Source: Halalkalibacter akibai JCM 9157 (GTDB taxonomy: Bacteria > Bacillota > Bacilli > Bacillales > Bacillaceae_D). From it: a stretch of 64,000 nucleotides of DNA. The stretch lies in NCBI RefSeq assembly GCF_000513135.1, contig NZ_BAUV01000003.1, positions 62,001-126,000 on the forward strand, in the 5' to 3' direction. Numbering within the stretch: the stretch's first letter is position 1; each line of letters opens with the position of its first letter. Of this stretch, positions 38,403 through 47,979 are shown piece after piece. A program made the translations under genes and the position numbers. Below the pieces are notes generated by a model. It did no database searches, was not told where the DNA came from, and saw only the letters and a program-made list of their open reading frames with translations.

Positions 38403-39023
38403 ATGACTGATAAACGATCAAACCCAAATAATCAACATACTGAGTCGGAGCTAGATATTGCTTCAGAAACTAGCTCCAGACAACCTGATCAGACAGATCA
38501 AAGCATGGATTCAAAATTGCTTGAACAGTCTTCTGAGGAAGCAAGCGCAGTTAGTGAGGAGAAGGTCGATTCTTCTTCAGAAACAGAAGCTGAGGCGACA
38601 CCTGCAGACATTGAAGGTGATAAACAAGCTGATGATCCATTGTCACAGGAACAGGTTTCTGCTGAATCAACTGTTGAGAGATCAGCTTCTATTTCAGAAG
38701 AAGAAGATCAAATTACGGAAGAGGACTCTCCTATCCTAGAGCAAGAAGAAGATGCTCTTATTAAAGCTTCAGCAAAAGAAGAAGCACTTGAAGAAGAAAA
38801 GCAAGACACAAGGGAAGTAAGAAGAAAAAAACGAAGAGTCAAAAAGCCACGCTTGCGCTTGATCCCCATTTGGCTACGAATTTTAATTTCAATTGTGTTA
38901 ATTGGTGGTAGTTTAATTTTAGGTTTGATGTTTGGGTACGGGGTAATTGGTGGTGGCGAACCAGGTGAGGCAATAAGGCCAGATACTTGGTATCACATTA
39001 TCGATATCATTCGAGGTAATTAA
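38403..39023 (+). CDS. EpuA-type membrane protein (annotated as RNA polymerase subunit beta in many bacilli)
   Basis: A 206-residue protein in two parts. The first 140 residues are acidic, rich in Glu, Ser and Gln and probably unfolded. The rest is a short basic stretch (REVRRKKRRVKKPRLRL), one membrane helix (about 158-182, WLRILISIVLIGGSLILGLMFGYGVIG) and the conserved tail TWYHIIDIIRG, matching the PF11772 EpuA family. Family members are labelled DNA-directed RNA polymerase subunit beta by name only; no polymerase function is evident. It lies between flhP and fabZ, the common place in bacilli. GAGGAGAG precedes the ATG. Its stop codon is the loop of the next terminator. Confidence 0.8.
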   Translation: MTDKRSNPNNQHTESELDIASETSSRQPDQTDQSMDSKLLEQSSEEASAVSEEKVDSSSETEAEATPADIEGDKQADDPLSQEQVSAESTVERSASISEEEDQITEEDSPILEQEEDALIKASAKEEALEEEKQDTREVRRKKRRVKKPRLRLIPIWLRILISIVLIGGSLILGLMFGYGVIGGGEPGEAIRPDTWYHIIDIIRGN

Positions 39024-39043
39024 ATTATCTCGAATTTTTTTTT
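39009..39043 (+). terminator. Terminator with the stop codon as its loop
   Basis: ATTCGAGGTAAT and ATTATCTCGAAT form a 12-bp stem (one G-T) around TAA, which is the stop codon of the EpuA-type gene. Nine T follow. Confidence 0.85.
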
Positions 39044-39086
39044 GAGAAGCTCTTTTAATGTGTCAAAGTTAGGTTTATCTAAAATA

Positions 39087-39095
39087 TGGTATAAT
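39087..39095 (+). promoter_or_regulatory. Extended -10 promoter for fabZ
   Basis: TGGTATAAT gives a perfect TATAAT (39090-39095) with the TGn extension. I see no good -35. It lies 41 bp before the fabZ start. Confidence 0.5.
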
Positions 39096-39136
39096 GAAAA
39101 ATATACATATATTTAAGGTACGAAAGGATGACAAAC

Positions 39137-39559
39137 ATGCTAACAATTGAGCAAATTAAAGAAATTATTCCTCACCGCTATCCATTTTTATTAATCGACC
39201 GGATTGAGGAAGTGGAAGATTTAAAGCGAGCAGTTGGAATTAAGAATGTCACAGCAAACGAAGAGTTTTTTAATGGACATTTTCCAGATTACCCGGTTAT
39301 GCCAGGGGTATTAATCGTTGAAGCACTAGCTCAAGTGGGCGCTGTTGCCATCTTAAGACCAGAAGCAAACAGAGGGAAACTGGCTTTCTTTGCTGGTATT
39401 GATAACTGTCGTTTTAAAAAACAAGTTAAACCAGGAGATCAACTTCGATTAGAAGTTGAGATAACTCGTGTTAAAGGTCCAATTGGTAAAGGCCACGCTG
39501 TCGCTACCGTAAATGGAGAAATTGCATGTGAAACGGATATAACTTTTGCTATTAAATAA
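39137..39559 (+). CDS. fabZ: 3-hydroxyacyl-ACP dehydratase FabZ
   Basis: A 140-residue hot-dog-fold enzyme that dehydrates 3-hydroxyacyl-ACP in fatty acid synthesis. Catalytic His48 ([14 protein letters not shown]) and Glu62 (VEALAQVGA) are present, and [12 protein letters not shown] is the family N-terminus. I start at ATG 39137 because GAAAGGATG is 9 nt upstream; ATG 39128 overlaps that site. It marks the end of the conserved block that begins at prfA. Confidence 0.95.
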   Translation: MLTIEQIKEIIPHRYPFLLIDRIEEVEDLKRAVGIKNVTANEEFFNGHFPDYPVMPGVLIVEALAQVGAVAILRPEANRGKLAFFAGIDNCRFKKQVKPGDQLRLEVEITRVKGPIGKGHAVATVNGEIACETDITFAIK

Positions 39560-39601
39560 ATAGACTGTCTTAATTTGACTAGCTGAAAGTGAGGCATGAG
39601 G

Positions 39602-41293
39602 ATGAACGAGGCTTTTACACGGTTTGCTCAAAATAAAAAGAATGTGGAGATTCTTTTTAATCATATGAATGATGGATTAATGATTACAAATAGCAGGCGT
39701 GAAATTGTCATTGTGAATCCTGCATTTGAACGCATCACTGGTTACACAATGAAAGAAGTAGAAGGCAAGAATCCGAATTTATTGCAATCAGGTAATATGC
39801 CTCGGGATACATATGAGGAAATGTGGGATTGTATAGGGTCGGTTGGTTCTTGGACGGGTGAGCTACAGAACCTGCGTAAAGATGGTTCGCTTTTTTGGTC
39901 GTTTATTACCATTACAAAAGTGAAGCAGAATCAATCTGAAGATTGTTACTATATCGGCATATTGCGTGATATTACGGCTAGAAAAAACCAAGAAGACAAG
40001 TTAAAGTATTATGCTTATCATGATATTTTGACGAAGCTTCCAAATCGTATGTTTTTTACGGAAGCCCTTCAGTTGCGCCTTTCTACGGCTAAGTTCAATC
40101 AAGAAAAGCTAGCAATTCTTTTTCTAGATTTAGATCGCTTTAAAAAAATTAATGATTCGCTTGGACATCAATTTGGAGATGATTTATTAATTCAAATGGC
40201 TAATCGAATAAAAACTGTTATTGGAGATCATGGTATTGTAAGCCGTTTCGGAGGAGATGAGTTTACCGTCTGCCTTCCATTTGAAGAAGAGCACCAGGTC
40301 ACAACGACTTTAGAAAAATTAACAGATCAATTTCGCCAACCATTTGTGATCCATGAACGAGCATTTTATATGACGATTAGTATTGGTATGAGTATTTTTC
40401 CTGAACATGGATCTGATGTTGAGACGCTTTTGAAGAATGCAGATACCGCTATGTATGTCACGAAGGAAGAAGGCCGTGACCACTTCTCTATATATGAAGC
40501 GAAAATGAACGAAAAGACGTCAGAACAATTCTCGCTTGAAGTCGATTTAGTTGAGGCGTTAGCTCAAGATCAACTAGAGGTTTACTACCAGCTTCAGGTC
40601 GATGTTGACAATGAAAAGCCTTTTGGAGTAGAAGCATTAATTAGGTGGAATCATCCGACAAAAGGAATGCTTTCACCTGCTGAGTTTTTAAATGTGGCTG
40701 AGGAAATAGGAATTCTAGCTAATATTGATGAGTGGGTTTTAAAGCAAGCAATCAACCAAGGAAAAAAATGGCACGAGCAAGGTTATCCTAATTTAGTCAT
40801 CTCTGTTAATATTTCAAGAGACTTTTTTAAGAAAGCGGATTTCTTAAATAAGGTTAATGAATTATTAGATGATTCAAGATTAAATCCGGCGCGGTTATGT
40901 TTAGAGGTTACTGAAAACTTTGCGGTTCTTCATGTTGAAGAAATTAGAAATAAATTAATTTCGTTAAAAGAACGCGGTATTCGCGTATCATTAGATGATT
41001 TTGGTACGGGATATTCTTCATTGAACCAATTAAATTTATTTCCAATTGATACATTGAAAATTGATCAATCTTTTGTTAGGGGAAATGATTCTAAAGAAAA
41101 TGGTGCCATTATAAAGTTAATTATTGCTCTAGCTAAAAGCTTAGGTGTCTCTGTTATTTGTGAAGGAATTGAGACCGCTGAACAACTGAGTCTTATTAAA
41201 AATGAAGGGTGCGATCATGCCCAAGGTTATCTTTTCAGTAAGCCGGTACCTTTTGACAAATGTGAGACAATGATGCATGCATTAACTCACTAA
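39602..41293 (+). CDS. PAS-GGDEF-EAL cyclic-di-GMP signalling protein
   Basis: A 563-residue cytoplasmic protein. PAS and PAC come first (about 15-128, with DGLMITNSRREIVIVNPAFERITGYT), then a GGDEF domain (about 135-300) with intact RFGGDEF at 215-221, then an EAL domain (about 310-560) with EAL at 344-346 and the metal and catalytic residues in SVNISRDFF, EVTENF, DDFGTGYSSL and KIDQSF. Both cyclase and phosphodiesterase sites look active, so it may switch between them on the PAS signal. No membrane segment. I use ATG 39602, 7 nt after GTGAGG. It follows fabZ by 42 bp and ends in its own terminator. Confidence 0.92.
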   Translation: MNEAFTRFAQNKKNVEILFNHMNDGLMITNSRREIVIVNPAFERITGYTMKEVEGKNPNLLQSGNMPRDTYEEMWDCIGSVGSWTGELQNLRKDGSLFWSFITITKVKQNQSEDCYYIGILRDITARKNQEDKLKYYAYHDILTKLPNRMFFTEALQLRLSTAKFNQEKLAILFLDLDRFKKINDSLGHQFGDDLLIQMANRIKTVIGDHGIVSRFGGDEFTVCLPFEEEHQVTTTLEKLTDQFRQPFVIHERAFYMTISIGMSIFPEHGSDVETLLKNADTAMYVTKEEGRDHFSIYEAKMNEKTSEQFSLEVDLVEALAQDQLEVYYQLQVDVDNEKPFGVEALIRWNHPTKGMLSPAEFLNVAEEIGILANIDEWVLKQAINQGKKWHEQGYPNLVISVNISRDFFKKADFLNKVNELLDDSRLNPARLCLEVTENFAVLHVEEIRNKLISLKERGIRVSLDDFGTGYSSLNQLNLFPIDTLKIDQSFVRGNDSKENGAIIKLIIALAKSLGVSVICEGIETAEQLSLIKNEGCDHAQGYLFSKPVPFDKCETMMHALTH

Positions 41294-41312
41294 AATGAAA
41301 CATAATAAAAAG

Positions 41313-41343
41313 AACCTATCCAGATAAAGGATAGGTTTTTTAT
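41313..41343 (+). terminator. Terminator after the GGDEF-EAL gene
   Basis: AACCTATCC and GGATAGGTT surround a 7-nt loop, followed by TTTTTA. Confidence 0.85.
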
Positions 41344-41416
41344 ATGTTGCGAAGCTCTATAGAATAATTGAGTTAGGATATACAAACAATAAGAACAACT
41401 TTTTGGAGGTGAAATC

Positions 41417-41680
41417 ATGAAAAAGAAATTTATGATGACAACAGCAGCTGCGGTTTTATCGCTTGGTGTGATTACTGCATGCGGAGCACCTGCAGAAGAA
41501 GAGCCTGTTGTAGATGATCCAGCAATGGAAGAAGCTCCTGTAATGGATGAGCCTATTGACGATGAACCAGCTCTAGATGATGAGGAATTCCAACAAGAGG
41601 AGCAAATTGACATCGACCTTGAAGAGGATACAGGCGATGAATTAGCGGCTGATGAGGAAGAGGAAGAAGGAACAAATTAG
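41417..41680 (+). CDS. Small acidic lipoprotein
   Basis: An 87-residue protein with a lipoprotein signal MKKKFMMTTAAAVLSLGVITAC (lipobox ITAC, Cys22). The mature part is almost only Glu, Asp, Pro, Ala and Met, with loose repeats such as DDPAMEEAPVMDEP and ends in a run of Glu. Such strongly acidic surface proteins suit an alkaliphile, where they may help to hold cations near the membrane. No family recognised. TTGGAGGTGA precedes the ATG, and it has its own terminator. Confidence 0.8.
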   Translation: MKKKFMMTTAAAVLSLGVITACGAPAEEEPVVDDPAMEEAPVMDEPIDDEPALDDEEFQQEEQIDIDLEEDTGDELAADEEEEEGTN

Positions 41681-41687
41681 TGAATTG

Positions 41688-41724
41688 AACCTACTGCAAA
41701 ATAAACTGCGGTAGGTTTTTTTAT
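41688..41724 (+). terminator. Terminator after the acidic lipoprotein
   Basis: AACCTACTGCA pairs with TGCGGTAGGTT (one mismatch) around an 8-nt loop, followed by TTTTT. Confidence 0.8.
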
Positions 41725-41918
41725 GGTTTTATAAGCTTATAAGCATATCGAAAAGAAAAACAGATAGTAAAAAGTAAATAAATAGCCTTACAAATGGAAA
41801 AAAAAATACAGTTATATCGACGGAAACAATGCTAAAATGTAAAGAGCATTTAAATTAGGTTCATCTTGTAAAACTATTGTATAATGTTTTTATAAGAAAC
41901 GAATTGGGGGAACCAGTT

Positions 41919-44900
41919 ATGGTGTCTTGGATTGTTCAAAAACGAAAAATTACTATTCTCTTTTCAATTATGTTTATGTTGGTAGGCGTATTGAGTTTTA
42001 TACAACTCCCTCAAAGGGAGATACCTGAAATCAGTCCAGCTGTTGCGCAAATCACAACGGTGTATCCTGGGGCTTCAGCTGAAGAAGTGGAACAACTGGT
42101 CACCAATGAGTTAGAGCTACAACTAGAGCAAATGACAGAGATTGCATCACTTACATCAATCTCTACTTCAGGAGTATCGCTCGTTACGGTTGAATTAGAA
42201 GAAGGGGTGGATGCGAACCAACTTTGGAATGAAGTCAGACAACGAATCACAACAGCTTCTGCTCAATTTCCAAATGACGTGCAAGCACCTCAAATGAATA
42301 ATAACCTAAGTGTCCAAGGGCTAGCCACGTACCAGTTAACATTTGATGAAGACAATCAATTAAGTGAGGTTAATGAAGTCATTGATCGCTGGAACAAACG
42401 CTTAGTTCAACTTCCAGATATTACAACAATGCAGGCTCAAGGAGCTCTAGATAAGGAAATTTCAATTCAACTTGATGCAGCGGCAATGGAAGAAAATGAA
42501 GTGTCGGTTAACCAAATGATCGGAGTTTTAAACGGAGAATTAGAAACGATACCTCCGGGAGAATGGAAAACGGAAGAATATGATTACCGAGTTGAGCTTA
42601 ATACGTATAACTCTGTTTCAGAGCTTGAATCATTGCCTGTCGGCTTTTCAGCAGAAAATGGCGTTATTAGCATAGGTGATGTCGCAACAATAACAGAAAC
42701 ATTCAAACCAGCGACTGAAACAATTACGTTTAATGGAGAAGAAGCCATTTCTCTCACATTTTATCTAAGAGAGGGCGCGAGTGTACCGAAAGCGCAAGTA
42801 GCACTTGACTCGTTTGTTGAAGAAATGAGAAACGACTTGCCAACAGGCGTTGAAATGACACTACTGTACTCTCAAGCCGGTTTAGTAGAGCAACTTTTTA
42901 AAGATTTAGGAATTTCTTTTGCAATCGCGATTGTATCAGTTTTAGTCGTATGTTCACTCGGTTTAAATGTGTCAACAGCACTAAGTGTAGCATTGGCTAT
43001 TCCTGTATCCTTAAGCTTGGGAGCAATTGTTTTCCCGTATACGGGAGTCGATTTAAATCAGATTTCATTGATCGCGATCATTATTGCATTAGGGATATTA
43101 GTTGATGATGGAATCGTCGTAAACGAAAATATTGAACGAAGATTAAAGCTTGGTGATAAACCATTTATGGCAGCCATTAATGGAACAAAGGAAGTAACGG
43201 TTTCAGTTATCACATCGACCTTAACAGTCGTCTTTACTTTTTTACCATTATTGTTATTGCCCGGGCAAGCTGGTGCATTTATTAGGCCACTTCCAGTCGT
43301 TTTAATTGCCACTATGATCGCGTCTACATTAGTAGCTTTGTTTTTAATTCCAATTTACCGCTCTTTACAAAAGGAAAAGAAAACGAGAAAATCTCCGGGA
43401 TTAATCGGGCCCGTTTTTGATAAGGCGGCGTCTTTCTATAGTAAAAAACTTATGACAAAAGTAAGTAGAAAACCGCTATTAACGGTTATCATTGGTTTTG
43501 TTTTGGGAACAGCAGCTTACGGTCTAATTCCGTTTATTCCATTAGAATTTTTCCCAGATACGGACCGAGAAGAAGTCTTTGTAGAGATGAAACTACCAGA
43601 AGGAACTTCACTTTTAGAAACGGAACGACAATCAAAAGAAGTTGAAGAGTTTTTAAGTAATATCGAGTATGTCGACTCCGTTTCAACGTATGTTGGAACT
43701 AATATTCCTCGTCTATTTGGACCAGGTGGAGGAGGCGTAGCTGGAGATCACGTCGCCAACTTTTTTGTTTTTATTAATAAAGATAAAATATCAACGAGAC
43801 AAGCGCGTGATATATGGAGCGATGTATTAAAGGAGCAGTTCTCTAACAAAACTTTTACAGTTTCGATGATTGAGTCAGGTCCTCCAGTAGGAGCTCCGAT
43901 TGCGATCCAAGTTAAAGGAGATTCAATAGAACGCTTAACGGAAATGACTACTGACATAAAAGAAATTCTTGCAACAGCTGATGGGGTAAGTACGGTCAGT
44001 GATGATATTGGAGCCCCGTTAAAGACGATTCAATTTACTCCTAACCGCTCTGAGCTTGAAGCAAGCGGGTTAAGCAGTGGAGAACTCGCTCAAACGTTAC
44101 GACTGATGGGGGACGGCATACCAATTGGTCAGCTCCAACAGCAAGAGGGTTTAATAGATTTGCGCGTATCGTTCGATGCTAACCAAGTAGACATCAATGA
44201 CATTATGCTCCAAACACCAAGAGCAGGAATGGTGGCATTATCAGAGTTAGTGACAGAGAAAGAATCCTTTACAAAAGCTCAAATTCCACACAAAAATAAT
44301 GTTCGTACCGTAACAGTAAGAGCTTATCCAACTGGTGACGTAAATTCAGATGAAATCCTAACTGCGACAAGAGAGCAAATGGAAGCAGTGGTTGCTGATG
44401 AAGGATATCAATTAGTGATAGGTGGAGAAACCTCTGCTAGAACCGATGTGTTCATTGATATAGGTAAAATCTTTATTGTCGTTGTCTTTTTAATTCTGAT
44501 TGTAGTTGCGATCCAATTCTATTCGTTAACGATTCCGATCCTCATTATGAGTACAGTGTATCTAGCGATTGCTGGTGCCTTACTTGGACTGTTTATTACG
44601 CAAACAGGTCTTGGCTTCATGTCAATGATGGGAGCCGTAAGTTTAGCGGGAATTGTTGTCCGTAATGGAATTGTCTTAATGGAATTCATAGAGCAAAGGC
44701 GTAAAGAAGGACTTGGTCCAGTTGAAGCGGTTATTCAAGCGAGTGAACAACGCTTCAGGCCGATTGTTCTTACAACGTTAACGTCTATAGCTGGTTTATT
44801 GCCAATCGCCCTTGGTAACAGCACGTTGTTTAAACCATTAGGAATTGCAATCGTTTCGGGACTTGTATTTTCAACGCTACTAACGTTGTTCATTGTCCCA

Positions 44901-44951
44901 GCTCTTTATCTAGTTCAATCTAAATGGAGAAGAGAAAAGAAAGTCGTTTAA
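41919..44951 (+). CDS. RND-family efflux transporter
   Basis: A 1010-residue RND protein with about 12 helices and two large extracytoplasmic domains. Helix 1 (ITILFSIMFMLVGVLSFIQLP) is followed by the signature IPEISPAVAQITTVYPGASAEEVEQLVTNELE; helix 4 region GILVDDGIVVNENIERR keeps the aspartate pair used for proton coupling. It resembles AcrB/SwrC-type exporters and would move drugs, surfactants or lipids with the proton or sodium gradient. I start at ATG 41919 behind TTGGGGG; the longer frame start 41877 has no binding site. No membrane-fusion gene lies next to it. It has its own terminator. Confidence 0.9.
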   Translation: MVSWIVQKRKITILFSIMFMLVGVLSFIQLPQREIPEISPAVAQITTVYPGASAEEVEQLVTNELELQLEQMTEIASLTSISTSGVSLVTVELEEGVDANQLWNEVRQRITTASAQFPNDVQAPQMNNNLSVQGLATYQLTFDEDNQLSEVNEVIDRWNKRLVQLPDITTMQAQGALDKEISIQLDAAAMEENEVSVNQMIGVLNGELETIPPGEWKTEEYDYRVELNTYNSVSELESLPVGFSAENGVISIGDVATITETFKPATETITFNGEEAISLTFYLREGASVPKAQVALDSFVEEMRNDLPTGVEMTLLYSQAGLVEQLFKDLGISFAIAIVSVLVVCSLGLNVSTALSVALAIPVSLSLGAIVFPYTGVDLNQISLIAIIIALGILVDDGIVVNENIERRLKLGDKPFMAAINGTKEVTVSVITSTLTVVFTFLPLLLLPGQAGAFIRPLPVVLIATMIASTLVALFLIPIYRSLQKEKKTRKSPGLIGPVFDKAASFYSKKLMTKVSRKPLLTVIIGFVLGTAAYGLIPFIPLEFFPDTDREEVFVEMKLPEGTSLLETERQSKEVEEFLSNIEYVDSVSTYVGTNIPRLFGPGGGGVAGDHVANFFVFINKDKISTRQARDIWSDVLKEQFSNKTFTVSMIESGPPVGAPIAIQVKGDSIERLTEMTTDIKEILATADGVSTVSDDIGAPLKTIQFTPNRSELEASGLSSGELAQTLRLMGDGIPIGQLQQQEGLIDLRVSFDANQVDINDIMLQTPRAGMVALSELVTEKESFTKAQIPHKNNVRTVTVRAYPTGDVNSDEILTATREQMEAVVADEGYQLVIGGETSARTDVFIDIGKIFIVVVFLILIVVAIQFYSLTIPILIMSTVYLAIAGALLGLFITQTGLGFMSMMGAVSLAGIVVRNGIVLMEFIEQRRKEGLGPVEAVIQASEQRFRPIVLTTLTSIAGLLPIALGNSTLFKPLGIAIVSGLVFSTLLTLFIVPALYLVQSKWRREKKVV

Positions 44952-44981
44952 ATACTATTTTTAAATAATAACAATATTTGA

Positions 44982-45012
44982 AAAACACTCCTGTTGCTAG
45001 GAGTGTTTTTTG
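44982..45012 (+). terminator. Terminator after the RND gene
   Basis: AAAACACTCCT and AGGAGTGTTTT pair around GTTGCT, followed by TT. Confidence 0.85.
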
Positions 45013-45187
45013 TTTCGTTTCAGAAAAAAAAGTTAACCTTCTCTATTTTCTAATAGTTCTGAATATAAATATGAGTCTAAAGTCATAAATTTTATAGGTG
45101 ACTTAGGTCTTGTTCGCTGATATACTTAGAAAATGTTCTAGTAAGTTTTTTACATATTATTATTTCAGGAAAAAGTATGGCTAGTTG

Positions 45188-45214
45188 TAAAAATTTATCT
45201 GTAATGACCGATAT
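45188..45214 (+). promoter_or_regulatory. Sigma-D promoter for the chemoreceptor gene
   Basis: TAAA (45188-45191), exactly 15 bp, then ACCGATAT (45207-45214), which matches GCCGATAT at 7 of 8. Sigma-D drives motility and chemotaxis genes, and a chemoreceptor gene follows after 50 bp. Confidence 0.75.
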
Positions 45215-45263
45215 TACCTATGTTAACTGTTTTGATTGATTAAATAAAAAAGGAGTATAAAGG

Positions 45264-47009
45264 ATGAAACTGTCATTTAAGAAGGGTAGAAGAAAAAATA
45301 AGAGTAGTAATGTAACTTTAAAGAATTTAACGATTAGAAAAAAGTTAATGGGGAGTTTCCTCATCGTTTCCCTTATTTTTGGTTTGGCTTCAGCATTATC
45401 AATAAAAAACTCATACGATTCTAATCAAACATATGATTATTTAATAGAGACGGTTGCAGAGTTGAGAAGTATCTCTCAAAAGATTCATACGAATAGTGCT
45501 ATGCAAACAGCTATTTATAGAGCGTATTTCCTATATGATAATCCACATTTTATTAATGAATTAAATCGAGTAAATGAAGAGATTGATGGTCTTGTGTTAG
45601 CTGCTCGTGAGTTAGCAACGATGCAGGAGTCATTTGATTGGCTCGATCAGATTGCCGAAACCAACTCAGCTTTTCGTGATACCGCTAACTCTGTTATTCA
45701 ATCAACAGGCAATGATAAAGAACAAGCACTTGAGCGTAGTTTAACAGAAGTTGTTCCAATCAGTAATAGACTCAACCAACAAACAGAAGATTTTAATCAG
45801 TTTCTAGAACTTGTCCTTGATGAGCGAATGGAAGCGGCACATACTGCTGCGGCTAGAGACTTAATTGTTATTATAATCATGAGCATTGTTGCAGTATTAA
45901 TTGCCGTTGCGAGTGGAATTGTGATCTCAACGGTTATTTCTAGACCACTTACTCAACTACGAGAGAATGCTGAGAAGGTCGCAGCTGGTGACTTAAATGC
46001 AGAAAGAATCACTCTGAAAAGTAAGGATGAAGTTTATTACCTTAATGAGTCCTTTGAAAAAATGACGGATAACTTACGAGGGATGATTCATGGCATTGCT
46101 CAAAATGCAGATCAAGTAGCAGCTTCAGCAGAGCAGTTAAATGCTAGTTCTGAACAGTCTAGTCAAGCGGCTCAAAGTGTGGCTGGTGCAATCGAGGAAA
46201 TGGCTAGTGGTGCTGATGTGACGACAGTGAAACTAGAGGATTCTACGAATGCATTGCAAGAAGTGTTAAGAGGAATTCAAGTTATAGCAGATAGCTCAAC
46301 CAACGTCTCTATGTTATCAAAGGAGACAGAAAAAGAAGCTGAAGATGGCGGACGCATTGTCGAAAACAACCTAAAGCAAATGCAATTTATCCACCAATCG
46401 GTAAACCGTTCCAATGAAGTGATTCGTTCATTATCTGAGCGCTCACAAGAAATCGGAAAAATTCTTGAAGTGATAAGTGGAATTGCCGATCAAACGAATT
46501 TACTTGCGTTAAACGCCGCAATCGAAGCAGCTCGTGCAGGTGAGCACGGAAAAGGGTTTGCGGTTGTAGCGGATGAGGTTAGAAAATTAGCCGAGCAGTC
46601 TCGTGCTTCAACGAAGGACATTGCCCAATTAATAGGGGTCATCCAAACAGATACAGAGGAATCCGTTACGATTATGGATGAAGTGATGAAAAATGCCGAA
46701 GAAGGTGTAGTGGTTTCTGAGCAAACAGCAAGTAAATTCACACAAATTCTAGACAGCACAAGAAACATTACACCACAAGTTGAAGAAGTTTCAGATACAG
46801 TTCAACACATTTCAGCAAGTATTGAAAAGATCACGCATGCATCTGCTGAATTAACTGCATTAGCTCAAACCAATGCAGCTAGCTCTGAGGAAGTGGCATC
46901 ATCAACAGAAGAACAACTTGCATCCATGCAAGAAATCAACTCTAGCGCACAATCACTTGCTATCATGGCAGAAGAGTTAAATAAATTAGTGAATCGCTTC
47001 AAGCTATAG
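45264..47009 (+). CDS. Methyl-accepting chemotaxis protein with four-helix-bundle sensor
   Basis: A 581-residue chemoreceptor. Helix 1 (about 28-50) and helix 2 (about 198-222, [22 protein letters not shown]) enclose an extracellular, mainly helical sensor of about 145 residues (4HB type). HAMP follows ([20 protein letters not shown]), then the signalling coil with the tip [25 protein letters not shown]. The first 24 residues form a strongly basic cytoplasmic leader ([10 protein letters not shown]). AAAAGGAGTATAAAGG precedes the ATG. A sigma-D promoter lies upstream and a terminator downstream, so it is a single-gene unit. The ligand is unknown. Confidence 0.92.
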   Translation: MKLSFKKGRRKNKSSNVTLKNLTIRKKLMGSFLIVSLIFGLASALSIKNSYDSNQTYDYLIETVAELRSISQKIHTNSAMQTAIYRAYFLYDNPHFINELNRVNEEIDGLVLAARELATMQESFDWLDQIAETNSAFRDTANSVIQSTGNDKEQALERSLTEVVPISNRLNQQTEDFNQFLELVLDERMEAAHTAAARDLIVIIIMSIVAVLIAVASGIVISTVISRPLTQLRENAEKVAAGDLNAERITLKSKDEVYYLNESFEKMTDNLRGMIHGIAQNADQVAASAEQLNASSEQSSQAAQSVAGAIEEMASGADVTTVKLEDSTNALQEVLRGIQVIADSSTNVSMLSKETEKEAEDGGRIVENNLKQMQFIHQSVNRSNEVIRSLSERSQEIGKILEVISGIADQTNLLALNAAIEAARAGEHGKGFAVVADEVRKLAEQSRASTKDIAQLIGVIQTDTEESVTIMDEVMKNAEEGVVVSEQTASKFTQILDSTRNITPQVEEVSDTVQHISASIEKITHASAELTALAQTNAASSEEVASSTEEQLASMQEINSSAQSLAIMAEELNKLVNRFKL

Positions 47010-47016
47010 AATGCCG

Positions 47017-47048
47017 AGTAGAGTCTATCACAGGACTCTACTTTTTTT
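47017..47048 (+). terminator. Terminator after the chemoreceptor gene
   Basis: AGTAGAGTC and GACTCTACT pair around TATCACAG, followed by TTTTTT. Confidence 0.85.
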
Positions 47049-47181
47049 CAGTGGTCTCATTCTTTTCATGCTAGTAGTCTGTTTTAATAAAGCTATAACA
47101 GCTTCTCCTTGTGAGAAAAGTTGATTTAGCCTGTTAATGTTGATATTGTTAGATAATGTACAATTAAAGGAGGACATCTTA

Positions 47182-47376
47182 GTGAAAGATTTTTTCATTA
47201 GAGCCATATCTGGTTTTATCATTTTATTTCTACTCTTATACATAGCTCCAATGCTACAGATGGAGTGGGTACAACCAGGTAGTCCTTACCGGTTCATGAT
47301 TGTGCCACTAGCATTAGTTGGGGGCTGGGCATGTTTATTTTTTTTCAAGCGATTTGAGAAAAAAAAGACTTGGTAA
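47182..47376 (+). CDS. Small two-helix membrane protein (64 residues)
   Basis: GTG 47182 follows AAAGGAGGACA by 8 nt and opens MKDFFIRAISGFIILFLLLYIAPML, then QPGSPYRFMIVPLALVGGWACLFFFKRFEKKK. Two helices with a short outside loop and a basic tail. I recognise no family. The longer open frame back to 47137 lies upstream of the binding site and is rejected. It converges on sspH, with a shared palindromic hairpin between. Confidence 0.65.
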   Translation: MKDFFIRAISGFIILFLLLYIAPMLQMEWVQPGSPYRFMIVPLALVGGWACLFFFKRFEKKKTW

Positions 47377-47432
47377 GCAGAATTAAGTGGGCGTAAGAAG
47401 CTAAATGTTGAATTTAGTGCTTTGTCACCTAA

Positions 47433-47469
47433 CTCCTTTGCAGTAGAATTAATTCTACACGCAAAGGAG
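47433..47469. terminator. Palindromic hairpin between two convergent genes
   Basis: Outer CTCCTTTGC/GCAAAGGAG (47433-47441, 47461-47469) and an inner perfect palindrome GTAGAATTAATTCTAC (47443-47458). Reading minus, CCTAACTCC... gives no strong T-run on either side, so it may terminate weakly in both directions. Confidence 0.55.
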
Positions 47470-47477
47470 CTTATACG

Positions 47478-47666
47478 TTATCGACTCGGTTTTTCCGTTA
47501 AACTGTCGACCGTAACACTATATTTATCACCTGGATCATCTAACGGATGAATGGTTGCCATTCCGTTCCCTTGATCCACATGTTCGATATAAATGCGTTC
47601 GCCGTTATACAACACATCTACCATAGCTGGAGAAGAAGAGATTTCATGTGCGCGCTGTGTATCCAA
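47478..47666 (-). CDS. sspH: H-type small acid-soluble spore protein
   Basis: A 62-residue SspH-family protein packed into the spore core. Conserved features are the helical start DTQRAHEISSSPAMVDVLYNGERIYIEHVD and the end HPLDDPGDKYSVTVDSLTEK. It starts at TTG 47666 behind AAAAGGAGGTAGG. In B. subtilis sspH is transcribed in the forespore by sigma-G, and a sigma-G-like promoter is present here. SspH proteins are among the small spore proteins that do not belong to the alpha/beta DNA-binding class. Confidence 0.9.
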   Translation of the reverse strand: MDTQRAHEISSSPAMVDVLYNGERIYIEHVDQGNGMATIHPLDDPGDKYSVTVDSLTEKPSR

Positions 47667-47688
47667 TTTACCTACCTCCTTTTAAGAA

Positions 47689-47718
47689 TAGGATTCCCTT
47701 AGGCTCATTTGTTTATGC
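47689..47718 (-). promoter_or_regulatory. Candidate sigma-G promoter for sspH
   Basis: On the minus strand GCATA, an 18-bp spacer and AATCCTA, close to sigma-G GnATR and CATnnTA. It ends about 23 bp before the sspH start. Confidence 0.4.
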
Positions 47719-47820
47719 GAGGGTTATGGAAAGTTTCGAAGTTAGTCACGGGGAAAAATACAATAAAGTAATTTGAATTTATGGTGAAATATTCAACACT
47801 CGGTAAATATACAGGGGGAG

Positions 47821-47864
47821 AAAACATCCTGAGCATTCTTTTAAGAATACTCAGGATGTTTTTT
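47821..47864 (+). terminator. Free-standing strong hairpin with T-run
   Basis: AAAACATCCTGAG and ATTCTT pair with AAGAAT and CTCAGGATGTTTT, a stem of about 19 bp with one mismatch, followed by TT. No convincing gene precedes it on the + strand. The only frame, ATG at about 47780, lacks a binding site. It may end a small RNA or a lost gene. The rest of 47667-47979 shows only the sspH promoter. Confidence 0.55.
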
Positions 47865-47979
47865 GTGTTTAGTTTATAAAATGATAAATATTTATTGTAA
47901 ATCAATAAATATTCTGTTAAGTTCAGAATAACATAAAATAAACAATAGATCTTAAAGTTTAACAGATTGGGGTGAAAAC

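Noticed and set aside
47780-47880. 32-codon ORF starting MVKYSTLGKY
   Set aside because: It has no ribosome binding site and most of it is the arms of a hairpin.
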